Below are positions 31,894 to 41,000 of a stretch of DNA of 64,000 nt, one piece after another; position 1 is the first letter of the stretch; every line of letters starts with the position of its first letter. The stretch comes from Paractinoplanes durhamensis. GTDB lineage: Bacteria > Actinomycetota > Actinomycetes > Mycobacteriales > Micromonosporaceae. Location of the stretch: NCBI RefSeq assembly GCF_016862175.1, contig NZ_BOML01000043.1, positions 124,001-188,000 on the forward strand. The letters are read 5' to 3'. The notes under the pieces were generated by a model. That model made no database searches, was not told where the DNA came from, and saw only the letters and a list, made by a program, of their open reading frames with translations. Both the position numbers and the translations under genes were made by a program.

Positions 31894-33150
31894 TCAGCAG
31901 GACTTGTTGATCACCTTGTACGGGCAGTCGGCCACCTCGGCCAGGATCAGCGCCGCATCCTTGTTACGGGCGGTCTCCCGGTTGATCACGCTGGCCGGCG
32001 GGTAGAAGCCGCCCTGACCGGCGCTGGTCGGATACATCTCGAACGTGTACGCGAAGATCTTGTAGGTCGCCCACAGCCAGTCGAGCAGCCCACCGTCGGT
32101 GATGTAGAGATCGCTCGACTGCTCCGGGGTGTAGTTGTTGGTGGCGGCCATCTGCTCACCGAGGGTCTGGAACGCGTTCGCGTCGTCGGCGGTCATCCCG
32201 GTCGCGGTGGCCGCGGTGGTGTAGCCGTACGGCCAGAGGATCAACTCGGCGTAGGTGTGGAAGTCCATGGTCGCCTTGATCTGCTGCACCCCGCCGACCA
32301 CCCGGCTGGCCACGAAGTCGCGCAGGACCACGGTCTCCGGAGCCGAGAACGCCGCCTTCCCCCGATAGGTGGCCGAGGACGCCGTGCCCGACGAGCCGCC
32401 GCAGCAGCCCCACTTGTAGCTGTAGTTGCGGTTGAGGTCGGTCCCCACGGCCGACGCCCCGCTGTTCGGCTGCCGGTTCTTGCGCCACGACCGGTACGAG
32501 CCGGTGGCCACGTCGTACTCGGAGCCGTCCGGGTTGACGGTCGGGATGATCCAGATCTCCCGGCTGTCGACGATGCTCTTGATCCGCGCATCGCTCGTGT
32601 AGTTGTCGGTGTAGAGGTGCAGCAGGTAGACCGCCATCTCCACGGTCAGGTGCTCGCGGGCGTGGTGGTTGGCGTCGTAGAGAACTTCCGGCTCGGCCTC
32701 GTCGGTGCCCACGTTGTCGGAGATCTTCACGGCCACGATGTCCCGGCCCTCGTACGACTTGCCGAGCACCTTCTTACTGGCAATCGCCGGATATTTCGTG
32801 ACGACGTCGTTCACCTCGGTGATGATCTCGGCGTAGTTGTGGTACGCCGCGTCCGAGGCGGGGAAGTCGTAGGTCTGCAGGATCGGCTGCACGAGGAAGC
32901 CCTGCCGGCGCAGCGTCCGGACCTCGGTGTCGGCGGCGGTGACCGTGACGACCTGGTGCTCGACGTCGTCGATCGCCGCGCCGGAGCGGGCGATCCGGTC
33001 GAGCTGCGCCTGGGTGCGCACGTCGTAGACCTCGTACTGGGCGGGCTGCGGCTCGGCGACCGGCTCGGCACCGGCCGGACCGGCGCCGGTGAGGGTGGCG
33101 GTGGCGCCGAGGAGGGCGATGGCCAGGGCCACCGAAGTGCGTCGTCTCAT
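31894..33150 (-). CDS. Secreted zinc carboxypeptidase, M14 family
   Basis: A 418-residue exported metallopeptidase. The signal peptide ends near GPAGAEP; a propeptide covers about 30-105 and the M14 catalytic domain about 110-410. Zinc ligands are His and Glu of NHHAREHLT and the later His of MDFHTYAEL; the general base Glu is in FAYTFEM. NPDGSEYD and DLNRNYSYKWG are typical of the carboxypeptidase T group, which removes C-terminal hydrophobic or basic residues outside the cell. The last residues contain a Cys pair (DCPYKVINKSC). GGAGG stands 7 nt before ATG 33150. Confidence 0.92.
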   Translation of the reverse strand: MRRRTSVALAIALLGATATLTGAGPAGAEPVAEPQPAQYEVYDVRTQAQLDRIARSGAAIDDVEHQVVTVTAADTEVRTLRRQGFLVQPILQTYDFPASDAAYHNYAEIITEVNDVVTKYPAIASKKVLGKSYEGRDIVAVKISDNVGTDEAEPEVLYDANHHAREHLTVEMAVYLLHLYTDNYTSDARIKSIVDSREIWIIPTVNPDGSEYDVATGSYRSWRKNRQPNSGASAVGTDLNRNYSYKWGCCGGSSGTASSATYRGKAAFSAPETVVLRDFVASRVVGGVQQIKATMDFHTYAELILWPYGYTTAATATGMTADDANAFQTLGEQMAATNNYTPEQSSDLYITDGGLLDWLWATYKIFAYTFEMYPTSAGQGGFYPPASVINRETARNKDAALILAEVADCPYKVINKSC

Positions 33151-33249
33151 GAACGAACCTCCGCAAGTGGGGGTTTGATGCCATCAGCCGACCACTTGAG
33201 ATAGACATCTGCCAATCCCAGTGAATACCTCCCCCGTGCGTGATGGGAC

Positions 33250-33276
33250 CTATCCGCAGGTCCGTCCGCTCCGAAT
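33250..33276 (+). promoter_or_regulatory. SigK-type promoter upstream of sigK
   Basis: CTATCC (33250-33255) and CCGAAT (33271-33276) are separated by 15 bp. They resemble the mycobacterial SigK elements (CCATCC and CCGAAT type). The 32-bp block around them agrees with the one before the fasciclin gene in 26 positions, which supports autoregulation of sigK. Confidence 0.75.
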
Positions 33277-33316
33277 AACCCTGAGCGGGACCGAACCCTC
33301 GCGGAGGATGGACCAC

Positions 33317-33931
33317 ATGACCGAGTACAGCGCGGGCCGCCGGACCGACCATCTGTCGGCCGTTCCCGGTGGCCGGGCCGGCCCCGACGAGAGCGATCTC
33401 CTCGGCGCGGTGGCGGCCGGCGACGAGAAGGCCTTCGCCACGCTGTACGACCTGGTCGCGCCGCGGGTGTACGGCCTGGTCCGGCGGGTCCTGCGGGACC
33501 CCGGGCAGGCCGAGGAGGTCGCCCAGGAGGTGCTCGTCGAGGTGTGGCGCACGGCGGCCCGGTTCGACCCGGCCCGCGGCTCGGCCACCTCGTGGGTGTT
33601 CATGATCGCGCATCGGCGGGCGGTCGACCGGGCCCGGTCCGAGCAGGCCTCGGCCGACCGGACGTTCCGCACCGGCAGCTCACAGATCGACACCCCCTAC
33701 GACGCGGTCGCCGACGAGGTGGCCGGCCGCCTGGAACGTCAGCAGGTGCGGCACTGCCTGGACGGGCTCACCGAGCTGCAGCGCCAGGCCGTGGTCCTCG
33801 CCTACTACCAGGGCAATTCATATCCGCAGGTGGCGGAGCTGGTCGGCGCGACGCTGCCGACCGTGAAGGCAAGAATGCGAGACGGGCTGATCCGACTTAG
33901 GGACTGCCTGGGAGCGGGGGTTCGGGCATGA
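33317..33931 (+). CDS. sigK: ECF RNA polymerase sigma factor SigK
   Basis: A 204-residue ECF sigma factor. Region 2 (about 25-100) contains FATLYDLVAPRVYGLV and the SATSWVFMIAHRRAVDRAR helix; region 4 (about 135-195) has LTELQRQAVVLAYYQGNSYPQVAELV and TVKARMRDGLIRLRDCL. The pair with a downstream ZAS anti-sigma gene and fasciclin lipoprotein matches the SigK/RskA group. I chose ATG 33317 because GGAGG lies 9 nt upstream; ATG 33308 directly abuts that sequence. The stop overlaps the rskA start by four bases (ATGA). Confidence 0.92.
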   Translation: MTEYSAGRRTDHLSAVPGGRAGPDESDLLGAVAAGDEKAFATLYDLVAPRVYGLVRRVLRDPGQAEEVAQEVLVEVWRTAARFDPARGSATSWVFMIAHRRAVDRARSEQASADRTFRTGSSQIDTPYDAVADEVAGRLERQQVRHCLDGLTELQRQAVVLAYYQGNSYPQVAELVGATLPTVKARMRDGLIRLRDCLGAGVRA

Positions 33932-34662
33932 GTGCGGACATCCACGCCCTCCTTGGGGCGTATGTGCTGGATGCGGTGGACGACATCGAACGGGCGGCGT
34001 TCGAGCGGCACCTGCGCGAGTGCGCGGAGTGCCGGGAGGAGACCGACGATCTTCGTTCGGCGGCCGCCCGGCTGGCCGACGGGACCTGGTCGGTGCCGCC
34101 GCCGCGGCTGCGCGAGAACGTCCTCGCCACGATCACGGCGACCCGCCAGCTTCCCCCGGTCTCGGCCCCGGTGCCGGTGCCGGCTCGCCGTCCGGCTCCC
34201 GGCTGGCGCCGGTTGACCGCCGCGGCGGCCGTGGTGCTTGCGGTGGGTGGGTCGGTCGCGGTCGTTCAGGAGCAGCGGGTACGCCGTGAGCACACGGCCG
34301 CCGTCACCGCGCAGGCGGCCGAGGCGCGGATCAAGGCCGTGCTGACCGCCCCCGACCTCACCGTGCGGGAGCAGACCCTGAGCAACGGCGGCCGGGTGAC
34401 GGTGGCGATGTCCCCGCTGCACAACGCCGGCGTGATCATGCTCGCCGCCGACAGCGCACCCTCCGCGGGCCGGGTCTACCAGCTGTGGACGGTGGCGGGC
34501 GGCATCCCGGCGTCAGCCGGTGTGCTGGTGCCGGGCCAGACGGCATACGCGCAGATCGTCGAGGGGATGTCCGGGGTCTCCGACGTCGGCGTGACGGTGG
34601 AGCCGCCGAACGGTTCGGCCCAGCCGACCACGACGATGCTGGCCGATTTGAAATTGACCTGA
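33928..34662 (+). CDS. rskA: Anti-sigma-K factor RskA
   Basis: A 244-residue single-pass anti-sigma factor. The cytoplasmic part holds a zinc-anti-sigma motif, FERHLRECAEC (HxxxCxxC), near residues 31-41; a membrane helix spans about 93-112 (LTAAAAVVLAVGGSVAVV), followed by an outer RskA domain with AGRVYQLWTVAGGIPASAG. In mycobacteria RskA is cleaved by regulated proteolysis to release SigK. The overlap with sigK keeps the two in balance. Immediately after its stop comes a second SigK-type promoter. Confidence 0.92.
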   Translation: MSADIHALLGAYVLDAVDDIERAAFERHLRECAECREETDDLRSAAARLADGTWSVPPPRLRENVLATITATRQLPPVSAPVPVPARRPAPGWRRLTAAAAVVLAVGGSVAVVQEQRVRREHTAAVTAQAAEARIKAVLTAPDLTVREQTLSNGGRVTVAMSPLHNAGVIMLAADSAPSAGRVYQLWTVAGGIPASAGVLVPGQTAYAQIVEGMSGVSDVGVTVEPPNGSAQPTTTMLADLKLT

Positions 34663-34670
34663 GATTCCAC

Positions 34671-34697
34671 CTATCCGCGGGCTCCGCCGCTCCGAAT
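34671..34697 (+). promoter_or_regulatory. SigK-type promoter upstream of the fasciclin gene
   Basis: CTATCC (34671-34676) and CCGAAT (34692-34697) have the same 15-bp spacing as before sigK, and the distance to the start codon (37 bp) is close to that of sigK (40 bp). It lies 9 bp after rskA, so fasciclin and the oxidoreductase can be expressed separately from the regulators. Confidence 0.75.
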
Positions 34698-34734
34698 TAC
34701 TGGTGTTAATCCCGATAGATGGAGGAAAAACACC

Positions 34735-35373
34735 ATGCGAGCAACGAAGCTCACCGCCCTCGCCGCTGCCGTAGCCTTCTCGATCTCGCTGACCGCCTGC
34801 GGCAGCGACGACTCGACCGACTCCGGCAGCACCGCGGCCGCTCCCACGACGACCACGATGGCGCCGACCATGGCACCGTCCTCGGCCGACTCGATGGCCA
34901 CGTTCGGCGCGGGTTGCGCGGCAGTGCCGACCGACCCGTCCGACAAGGGCAGCTTCCAGGCCATGGCCCAGGTGCCGGTGGCCACCGCCGCGTCCGGCAA
35001 CCCGCTGCTGTCCACCCTGGTCACCGCGGTCAAGCAGGCCGGCCTGGTCGACTCGCTGAACTCGGCCAGCGACATCACCGTCTTCGCGCCGACAAACGAC
35101 GCCTTCGCCAAGATCCCGGCCGCCGACCTGAAGAAGGTGCTGGCCGACAAGAAGACCCTGACCAGCATCCTCACCTACCACGTGGTGCAGGGAAAGCTGA
35201 CCCCGGCGGAGCTGGCCGGCAGCCACAAGACGCTGCAGGGCGGCGAGGTCACCGTCAGCGGTAGCGGCGAGGACTTCAAGGTCGACGGCGCCGCCTCGGT
35301 GATCTGCGGCAACGTGCAGACGGCGAACGCCACCGTCTACATCATCGACTCCGTTCTGATGCCGAAGAGCTGA
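34735..35373 (+). CDS. Fasciclin-domain lipoprotein (MPT83/MPT70-like)
   Basis: A 212-residue lipoprotein: the lipobox LTAC puts the acylated Cys near residue 22, a Thr/Pro/Ser-rich linker follows, and one FAS1 domain covers about 75-210 (LVDSLNSASDITVFAPTNDA, TYHVVQGKLT, TVYIIDSVLMPKS). In mycobacteria MPT83 and MPT70 of the same architecture are the main SigK targets, so the gene is a likely regulon member here. GGAGG precedes ATG 34735. The stop overlaps the next start by one base (TGATG). Confidence 0.9.
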   Translation: MRATKLTALAAAVAFSISLTACGSDDSTDSGSTAAAPTTTTMAPTMAPSSADSMATFGAGCAAVPTDPSDKGSFQAMAQVPVATAASGNPLLSTLVTAVKQAGLVDSLNSASDITVFAPTNDAFAKIPAADLKKVLADKKTLTSILTYHVVQGKLTPAELAGSHKTLQGGEVTVSGSGEDFKVDGAASVICGNVQTANATVYIIDSVLMPKS

Positions 35374-37043
35374 TGCGAGGCTCTCTGGCCGGGCTTGTCG
35401 CCGCCGGCTTCGGGGTCGCGGTCGCGGAACTTCTCGCGGCCGCGACCCGGCCCGAAGCGTCCCCGCTGGTAGCGGTGGGTGCAGCGGTCATCGATGCAAC
35501 CCCGACCCCGATCAAAGAATTTGCCGTACGCGAGTTGGGCACCCACGACAAGCCGGTCCTGCTCGCTTCGGTCGGCCTGGTCCTGATCCTCCTGGCGGCC
35601 GGCACCGGCGCACTGGGCCGCCGGCACCGGTGGGCGGTGGCAGCGGGCGCGTCGGTACTGGGGGCAGCCGGCGCGTCCGCGGCCCTGTCCCGCCCAGCCG
35701 CAATTCCGTTCGACGCGGTCCCGTCCCTACTGGGCGCAACCATCGCCGGCGTGACCCTCTGGTGGCTGCTCCACAGAGCAGCGCCCGCCACGGCCGCGCC
35801 GAGCACGGTGTCCGCGGATGCGCAATCGGTGGCAACGCCGGGCATGGGGTCCGCGGATGTGCAATCTGCGGCAACGCTGGGCATGGCGTCCGCGGATGTG
35901 CAATCTGCGGCAACGCCGGGCGAGGTGGACTCGGATGCGCGGTCCGGGGCGGCTGCGGCCGTGTCGGAGGAAGCGCGTCCGGTCGGTGACTTCGATCGGC
36001 GGCGTTTCCTGCAGGCCGCGGCGTTGGTGGCGGGCGGTGCGGTGGTCGCTGAGGGCGGCGCGGTGGGGATCCGGCGGATTCGCGGCGGGTCCGCCGCCCG
36101 TTCGCGGGCCGACATCCGCCTTCCCGCGGCGGCCGACGTGGGCCGGCCGGTGCCGCCCGGCACCGGGCCGGGTTTCGTCACCGGTAACGGCGACTTCTAC
36201 CGGGTCGACACCGCGCTGACCGTGCCCCGGATCGACCCGGACTCCTGGTCGCTGCGGATCCACGGGATGGTCGGCAACGAGATGCGGCTGTCGTTCGAGG
36301 ATCTGCTGCGGCGCCCGCTGGTCGAACGGGTGATCACCCTCAACTGCGTGTCCAACGAGGTCGGTGGCCCCTACATCGGCACCGCGAAATGGCTGGGCGT
36401 GCCGCTGGCGCCGCTGCTGGCCGAGGCCGGCATCAAGGCCGGTGCCGACCAGATAGTGGCCCGCTCGGCCGAGGGCATGACGATCGGCACCCCGACCGCG
36501 ACCGCCCTGGACGGCCGGGACACCATGCTGGTGGTCGGCATGAACGGCGAGCCACTGCCCCTGGAGCACGGCTTCCCGGTCCGCATGCTGACCCCGGGCC
36601 TGTACGGCTACGCCGGCGCCTGCAAGTGGCTGACCGAGCTGGAGCTGACCACGTTCGCGAAGTTCGACGCGTACTGGGTGGAGCGAGGCTGGTCAGCCGA
36701 GGGCCCGGTGAAGACCGCTTCGCGCATCGACAAGCCACGCCCGTTCGCCCACCCGGCGGCCGGCCCGGTCACCGTGGCCGGCGTGGCCTGGGCCCAGCGC
36801 CGGGGCATCAGGGCGGTAGAGGTCAGCGTCGACGGCGGCGACTGGAACAGGGCCGAGCTGCTCCCGGTCCCCTCGATCGACACCTGGGTCCAGTGGCGCT
36901 ACACCTGGAAGGCCACCACCGGCCCGCACTCCCTGGCCGTGCGAGCAACCGACGCCACCGGCACACCCCAGACCGCCACCCGCGCCACCCCGTTCCCGAA
37001 CGGCGCCACCGGCTTGCACACCATCGCGGTGACCGTCGCCTGA
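35373..37043 (+). CDS. Membrane-tethered sulfite-oxidase-family molybdopterin enzyme
   Basis: A 556-residue protein. The first 140 residues hold about four membrane helices; a low-complexity linker with a 13-residue repeat (about 147-185) follows, then a Tat-like anchor region (DRRRFLQAAALVAGG), and the molybdopterin domain from about 245. The molybdenum ligand Cys is in ITLNCVSNEVGG; GYAGACKWLTELELT and the C-terminal Ig-like dimerisation domain (AVEVSVDGGDWNRAEL) are standard for sulfite-oxidase-family proteins. The electron partner and substrate are unknown; sulfoxide or sulfite chemistry outside the cytoplasm is possible. Overlap with the fasciclin gene places it under the second SigK-type promoter. 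Confidence 0.9.
   Translation: MRGSLAGLVAAGFGVAVAELLAAATRPEASPLVAVGAAVIDATPTPIKEFAVRELGTHDKPVLLASVGLVLILLAAGTGALGRRHRWAVAAGASVLGAAGASAALSRPAAIPFDAVPSLLGATIAGVTLWWLLHRAAPATAAPSTVSADAQSVATPGMGSADVQSAATLGMASADVQSAATPGEVDSDARSGAAAAVSEEARPVGDFDRRRFLQAAALVAGGAVVAEGGAVGIRRIRGGSAARSRADIRLPAAADVGRPVPPGTGPGFVTGNGDFYRVDTALTVPRIDPDSWSLRIHGMVGNEMRLSFEDLLRRPLVERVITLNCVSNEVGGPYIGTAKWLGVPLAPLLAEAGIKAGADQIVARSAEGMTIGTPTATALDGRDTMLVVGMNGEPLPLEHGFPVRMLTPGLYGYAGACKWLTELELTTFAKFDAYWVERGWSAEGPVKTASRIDKPRPFAHPAAGPVTVAGVAWAQRRGIRAVEVSVDGGDWNRAELLPVPSIDTWVQWRYTWKATTGPHSLAVRATDATGTPQTATRATPFPNGATGLHTIAVTVA
35811..35927 (+). repeat. Three in-frame 39-bp repeats in the oxidoreductase linker
   Basis: Units begin at 35811, 35850 and 35889, each starting tccgcggatg. 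They encode SADxQSxATxG-type 13-residue segments between the membrane part and the catalytic part. The last two copies are nearly identical, indicating recent duplication. Confidence 0.85.
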
Positions 37044-37144
37044 ATGCCGCGCACCCGCGCCGGCTGCCCGCCCCGATCGTTCCGGTGTCCCCGGGGGCCA
37101 CCTGTTCGATGCCGTGTTGGTGTCGGGGCGGCCGCGCGGCCGTC

Positions 37145-37515
37145 TCAGTCGGCATAGCGCACCACCCCGCCGACCGCCGGGCAGGTTCGTCGGGGTCAGG
37201 TCGCGTTCACCGGCGATCACCCACCCGAACGGCGCGTCGGGGAACAGGGCCAGACCTCCGCACTCGGCGTAGAACTCGCGCAGGTCGGCGGGCAGTCCAT
37301 CGGGGACCGGGGGAGCACCGTCGCCCGGCGGCGCGAAGACACAGGACGGGTCCTCGCGCAGCCGGGCGACGATGTCCTGAATCTTGGTCAACGGACGTAT
37401 CCCAAACGGTAAATGGGCCTCGGGCCGCTTGCCACGTGGCCCGTCCGGCGAGCCGCCCGGCGGCGTGCGGACGCAGGTCGCGTCGTTGCGCAGCCGGGCG
37501 GCTACTCGTGGAGGG
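37145..37515 (-). pseudogene. Decayed SUKH (SMI1/KNR4) immunity gene remnants
   Basis: From TTG 37391 the minus strand encodes a SUKH start: TKIQDIVARLREDPSC, then PADLREFYAECGGLALFPDA and GWVIAGERDLTPTN. After that the family pattern is lost; a shift of frame gives VGGVVRYAD and a stop at 37145-37147, so a frameshift or truncation is likely. Just upstream (37515-37430) a second, partial copy of the first segment is visible (RVAARLRNDATCVRTPPGG). The region follows the immunity gene at 37516 and contains no complete gene. Such leftover immunity genes are usual next to polymorphic toxins. I cannot exclude a short functional product. Confidence 0.55.
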
Positions 37516-38097
37516 TTAGTCCTCGTCGTCGATGTCCGCGATGGCTGAGGCCGTTCGGGTTGCTTCGCCGGCTGCTCTTTCCCGCAGCCGGGAGATGACC
37601 TCGGTGATCGGCGTGCCGGGCCGGGTGAGGTCGTCGAGGTCGGCCGACTGGAGCCGGATCTCGTTGTCGGCGAAGTCGGCCGAATCGTCGGCGAGATCGT
37701 CGAGGAAACCGGCCGAGTCGACGCATCGCGAAGCGCAGTGGACACCGAACTCGCGATTGTCGTCGCGAATGAGCTTCGTCGCATACCACAATGCGGCGAC
37801 GGCATCCTCGCCGAAGGCCAGCGCGCCCTCCGCCTCCTCCTCGGACTGGAGCTCGGCGAAGTTGTCGAGACCGTCCCAGCTGCGCTCGGACGCGGCCAGG
37901 TCGCCGGCCGCCACGGCCCACAGGTCCGCCAGCGTCGTCTCGAACGTTGCCAGGTCGGCCTGCCGCCCCTGGTCGGGCAGCAGATCCACGCCGGGCTTGC
38001 GTCGCTGGACACAGGCGGCGGTGAACGCGACAGCTCGATCTTGATCGATCCGCGTCAAGCTGTCGGCCACGCCCGCCCGGTCGAATTTCAGAACCAT
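37516..38097 (-). CDS. Probable immunity protein for the RHS toxin (DUF416-like)
   Basis: A 193-residue acidic cytoplasmic protein without signal or membrane segments. The layout resembles DUF416/YjaG: a first helix with AVAFTAACVQRRKPGVDLL, a central LADLWAVAAG, and FGEDAVAALWYATKLI. The match is by pattern and moderate. Its ATG 38097 overlaps the toxin stop by 10 bp, the typical arrangement for a toxin with its own immunity gene. The C-terminus is Asp/Glu-rich (IADIDDED), which may mimic nucleic acid when blocking a deaminase; that is inference. Confidence 0.75.
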   Translation of the reverse strand: MVLKFDRAGVADSLTRIDQDRAVAFTAACVQRRKPGVDLLPDQGRQADLATFETTLADLWAVAAGDLAASERSWDGLDNFAELQSEEEAEGALAFGEDAVAALWYATKLIRDDNREFGVHCASRCVDSAGFLDDLADDSADFADNEIRLQSADLDDLTRPGTPITEVISRLRERAAGEATRTASAIADIDDED

Positions 38098-41000
38098 CTG
38101 AACAACCTCATCCTGCTGCCTCGGCCGGGGAAGGTACCGCCGAACAGCCTAGCGCCCGACGCCCGGAGCCCGGCGGAACACTTTCCGCAGACGTTTCTCG
38201 ATGCGCCACCGGCAATGGGTGTCCAGCCTTTCGACTCGATGAAGGCGAGCGCATTCATTTCGGCGTGCGACCGTTTCCCGGTGGACTTGGCGATGTATTC
38301 GCCGGCCCCCAGCAATTCTTTCTGGGCCCGGCTGAGCCCGCGTCCGCTGGCCGAGACGACGTCGACGATCTGGCCTTCGTGGTCGTAGGCCGAGATGACG
38401 GCGGTGGTCCGCTTGCTGCGGGCGATCGGGTCGAGCGCCTTGTGCAACTCGTCGGCGCGGTAGCGGGCCGCTTCGGCGAGCGACTCGGCGTCGGCGCCGG
38501 CGCCGCAGTTGTGGACGAGGACCGGGTTGTCGCCGGCGACCACGTAGTAGGTGTGCTCGTCGTCGACGGTGAGGTTGTAGACGGTGGTCTCGGCGGTGTG
38601 CTCGCTCAGCCCGGTGAGGGTGATCTTGCCGCCGCGGTTGTCGCGGAGGGTTTCGCCGAGTTTCAGCTCGCCGGCCGGGACCCACTGGTCGCGGTCGAGG
38701 CTGTAGAACTTGTGGCCCGTGGTGGCGGTGATGACCGCGGGCGGCCCGCCACCACCGGCACCGGCGCCGACCAGGGTCAGGTCCACCAGGGACTTCTCGC
38801 CGGTGCCGGCCACGGTCGCGATGACCTGCGACGGCGCGGTCAGGGCGGCCGACGGCTCGGTGGCCATGACGGTGTCGCCGGCCTGCACCTTCTCGATCGG
38901 CTTACGGCTGCCGTCGGCCATCAGCACCGGGGTGCCGGCGGCGAAGGAGTTGGACGCGAGCCGGGTCGTGCCGCCCTTGGCGACCTCGCAACTCTCCCCG
39001 GTCGTACTCTCCTTCTTCTTTGCCTTCTTGGCGTTGTCGGCGGCCTTCTGCGAGGTTGCCTTGGCCTTGCCGCCGGCATCCTTGGCGCCCTTCGCCGCCT
39101 TGGCCGCCTCGTCCGCGTACTTCTTCGAGTCGGCCGCTTCCTCGGCGGTCTGGGTGAGCTTCTTGATGTAGCGCGGGATCGCGGCGAGCGCGTTCTTCGC
39201 CGATTTCAGCCGGCTGTACGCGTCGACCAGGCGCCGGCCGACCCCGATCGCCTTGATCGCGACCTTGGCCGCCTTGAACATCTTGCCCCACGGCACCGCC
39301 TGCAACGCGGTGTTGATGCAGGCCAGGATGTCGCCCTCGGTGATGCAGGCCTTCGCGTCGTTGAAGCCGACCAGATCGAGGATCAGATTGACGATCTCGT
39401 CGCCGATCTTGCTGACGAAGCTGCCGGCCTCGTCCACCAGCTTCTTCGAGTTCTGCCAGTCCGGGTTTTCCACCTGCTGTTCGCCCTCACCGGCGGCCGC
39501 GGTGTTGGCGTCCGTGGTGGCGGCGCAGGCGGGCGGGTAGTTGGCGCACGCCATCGCCTGGTAGTAGTCGGCGTACGTGTCGGCCATGCCGTCCGGGTCG
39601 GCGCCGGACGGGTCGGTCAGCACGGTCGGCCGGGCGTTGGTGTAGGAGTAGGTCGACACCGCCTGGTCGGTGGCCGGCTGGGTGGCCGGGTCGGCCGAGG
39701 CGAAACGCCCGGTCGACGGGTCGTAGCTGCGGACCCCCATCGCGTACCGGTCGCCCTGGCTGGTGTCCTGGTAGGTGCCGGCATACTGGTACGGGTTGTC
39801 CGGTGCGTCGTCGGCCTTCTTGCTGGTGCCGCGGTCCACGCCGAACGCGTCGTAGGCGTACTCCCACTCGGCGGCGCCGGCGGGGGAGACCACCCCGGAC
39901 ACTCCGCCGAGCCAGTCCCGCAGGTAGGAGTGGGTGCCGTCGGCCGCGATCAGGCCGAGCGGCAGGCCGCTCGCGTCGTACAGGTAGTCGCGGGCGGCGG
40001 CGCCGGTCTGCCGCTCCTGCGCGAGCAGCGGCCGACTCGCGTTGACGTCCCAGCTCCACGTCTGGGTGATCGCGGAGGACCCGGTACCCGAGGTGCCGGA
40101 GACCCGGTTGCCCTGAGCGTCGTACGCATAGTTGGTGGTCGTGCCGTTCACCGAGGCCGACGTCATCGTGTGGTCGAGGGCGTAGGTGAACCTGTCCGTC
40201 CCGGCCTGGGTCTGGTTGCCCTCCAGGTCGTAGGTGAAGGCCCGGCTGCTGCTCCGGGTGCCGCTGACCGTCTCGGTGGTGAGCTGGTCGGCGGCGTCGT
40301 ACGCGTACGACGTGGTGGTGTTCTCCCCGGTGGCGACCTTCTTCATGGTGGTGCGGTTGCCGACCAGGTCGTACGTGTAGTCGGTGCGGGCGGCCGTCGC
40401 CCCTGCGCAGGTCTGCGCCCCGTAGCACTCGGCGGTGATCCGGTTGGCCTTGTCGTAGGTGTACGCCGCGGCCTCGGTGATCGTCGGCTGCCCGGGCTCG
40501 CCGGTCGCCTTGATGATCTTCGTCGGGTTGCCGACCTTGTCGAGGGTCAGGTCGAACGCGGACAGCGTGGTGTCGCCCTTGGTGGCCGCGATCCGGGTCA
40601 TCCGCCCGGCCCGGTCGTAGCTGCGGCTCTCGGTGATGCCGGTGGCCGACGGGTAGTCGATGCCGGTCAGGTTGTCGGCGGCGTCGTAGTGGAAGCCGTA
40701 GTTCGCGCTGGTGCCGCCGCGGGTGGCGGTCAGGCTGGTGATCCGGTCGCCGTCGTCGTAGTCGGCGCCGATCTTCGTGCCGTCCGGGTAGGTGCGGCCG
40801 ATGATCCGGTCGGTCGAGTCGTAGTCGTACTTGAACACCTCGCCGCCGCGGGTGACCGTGGTCAGCCGGTCGGTGACGTCGTAGTCGTAGCTGAGTACGC
40901 CGCCCGGGTCGGCCGCACTGACCAGCCGGTTCTTGGCGTCGTACCCGTACGTGTAGGCGGTGCCGCCGGAACCCAGCTGCTTGCTGATCAGCCGGCCGAG

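Noticed and set aside
36693..37144. Continuation of the SUKH frame into the oxidoreductase gene
   Set aside because: Downstream of 37185 the translation loses all family similarity and is antisense to the conserved molybdoenzyme.
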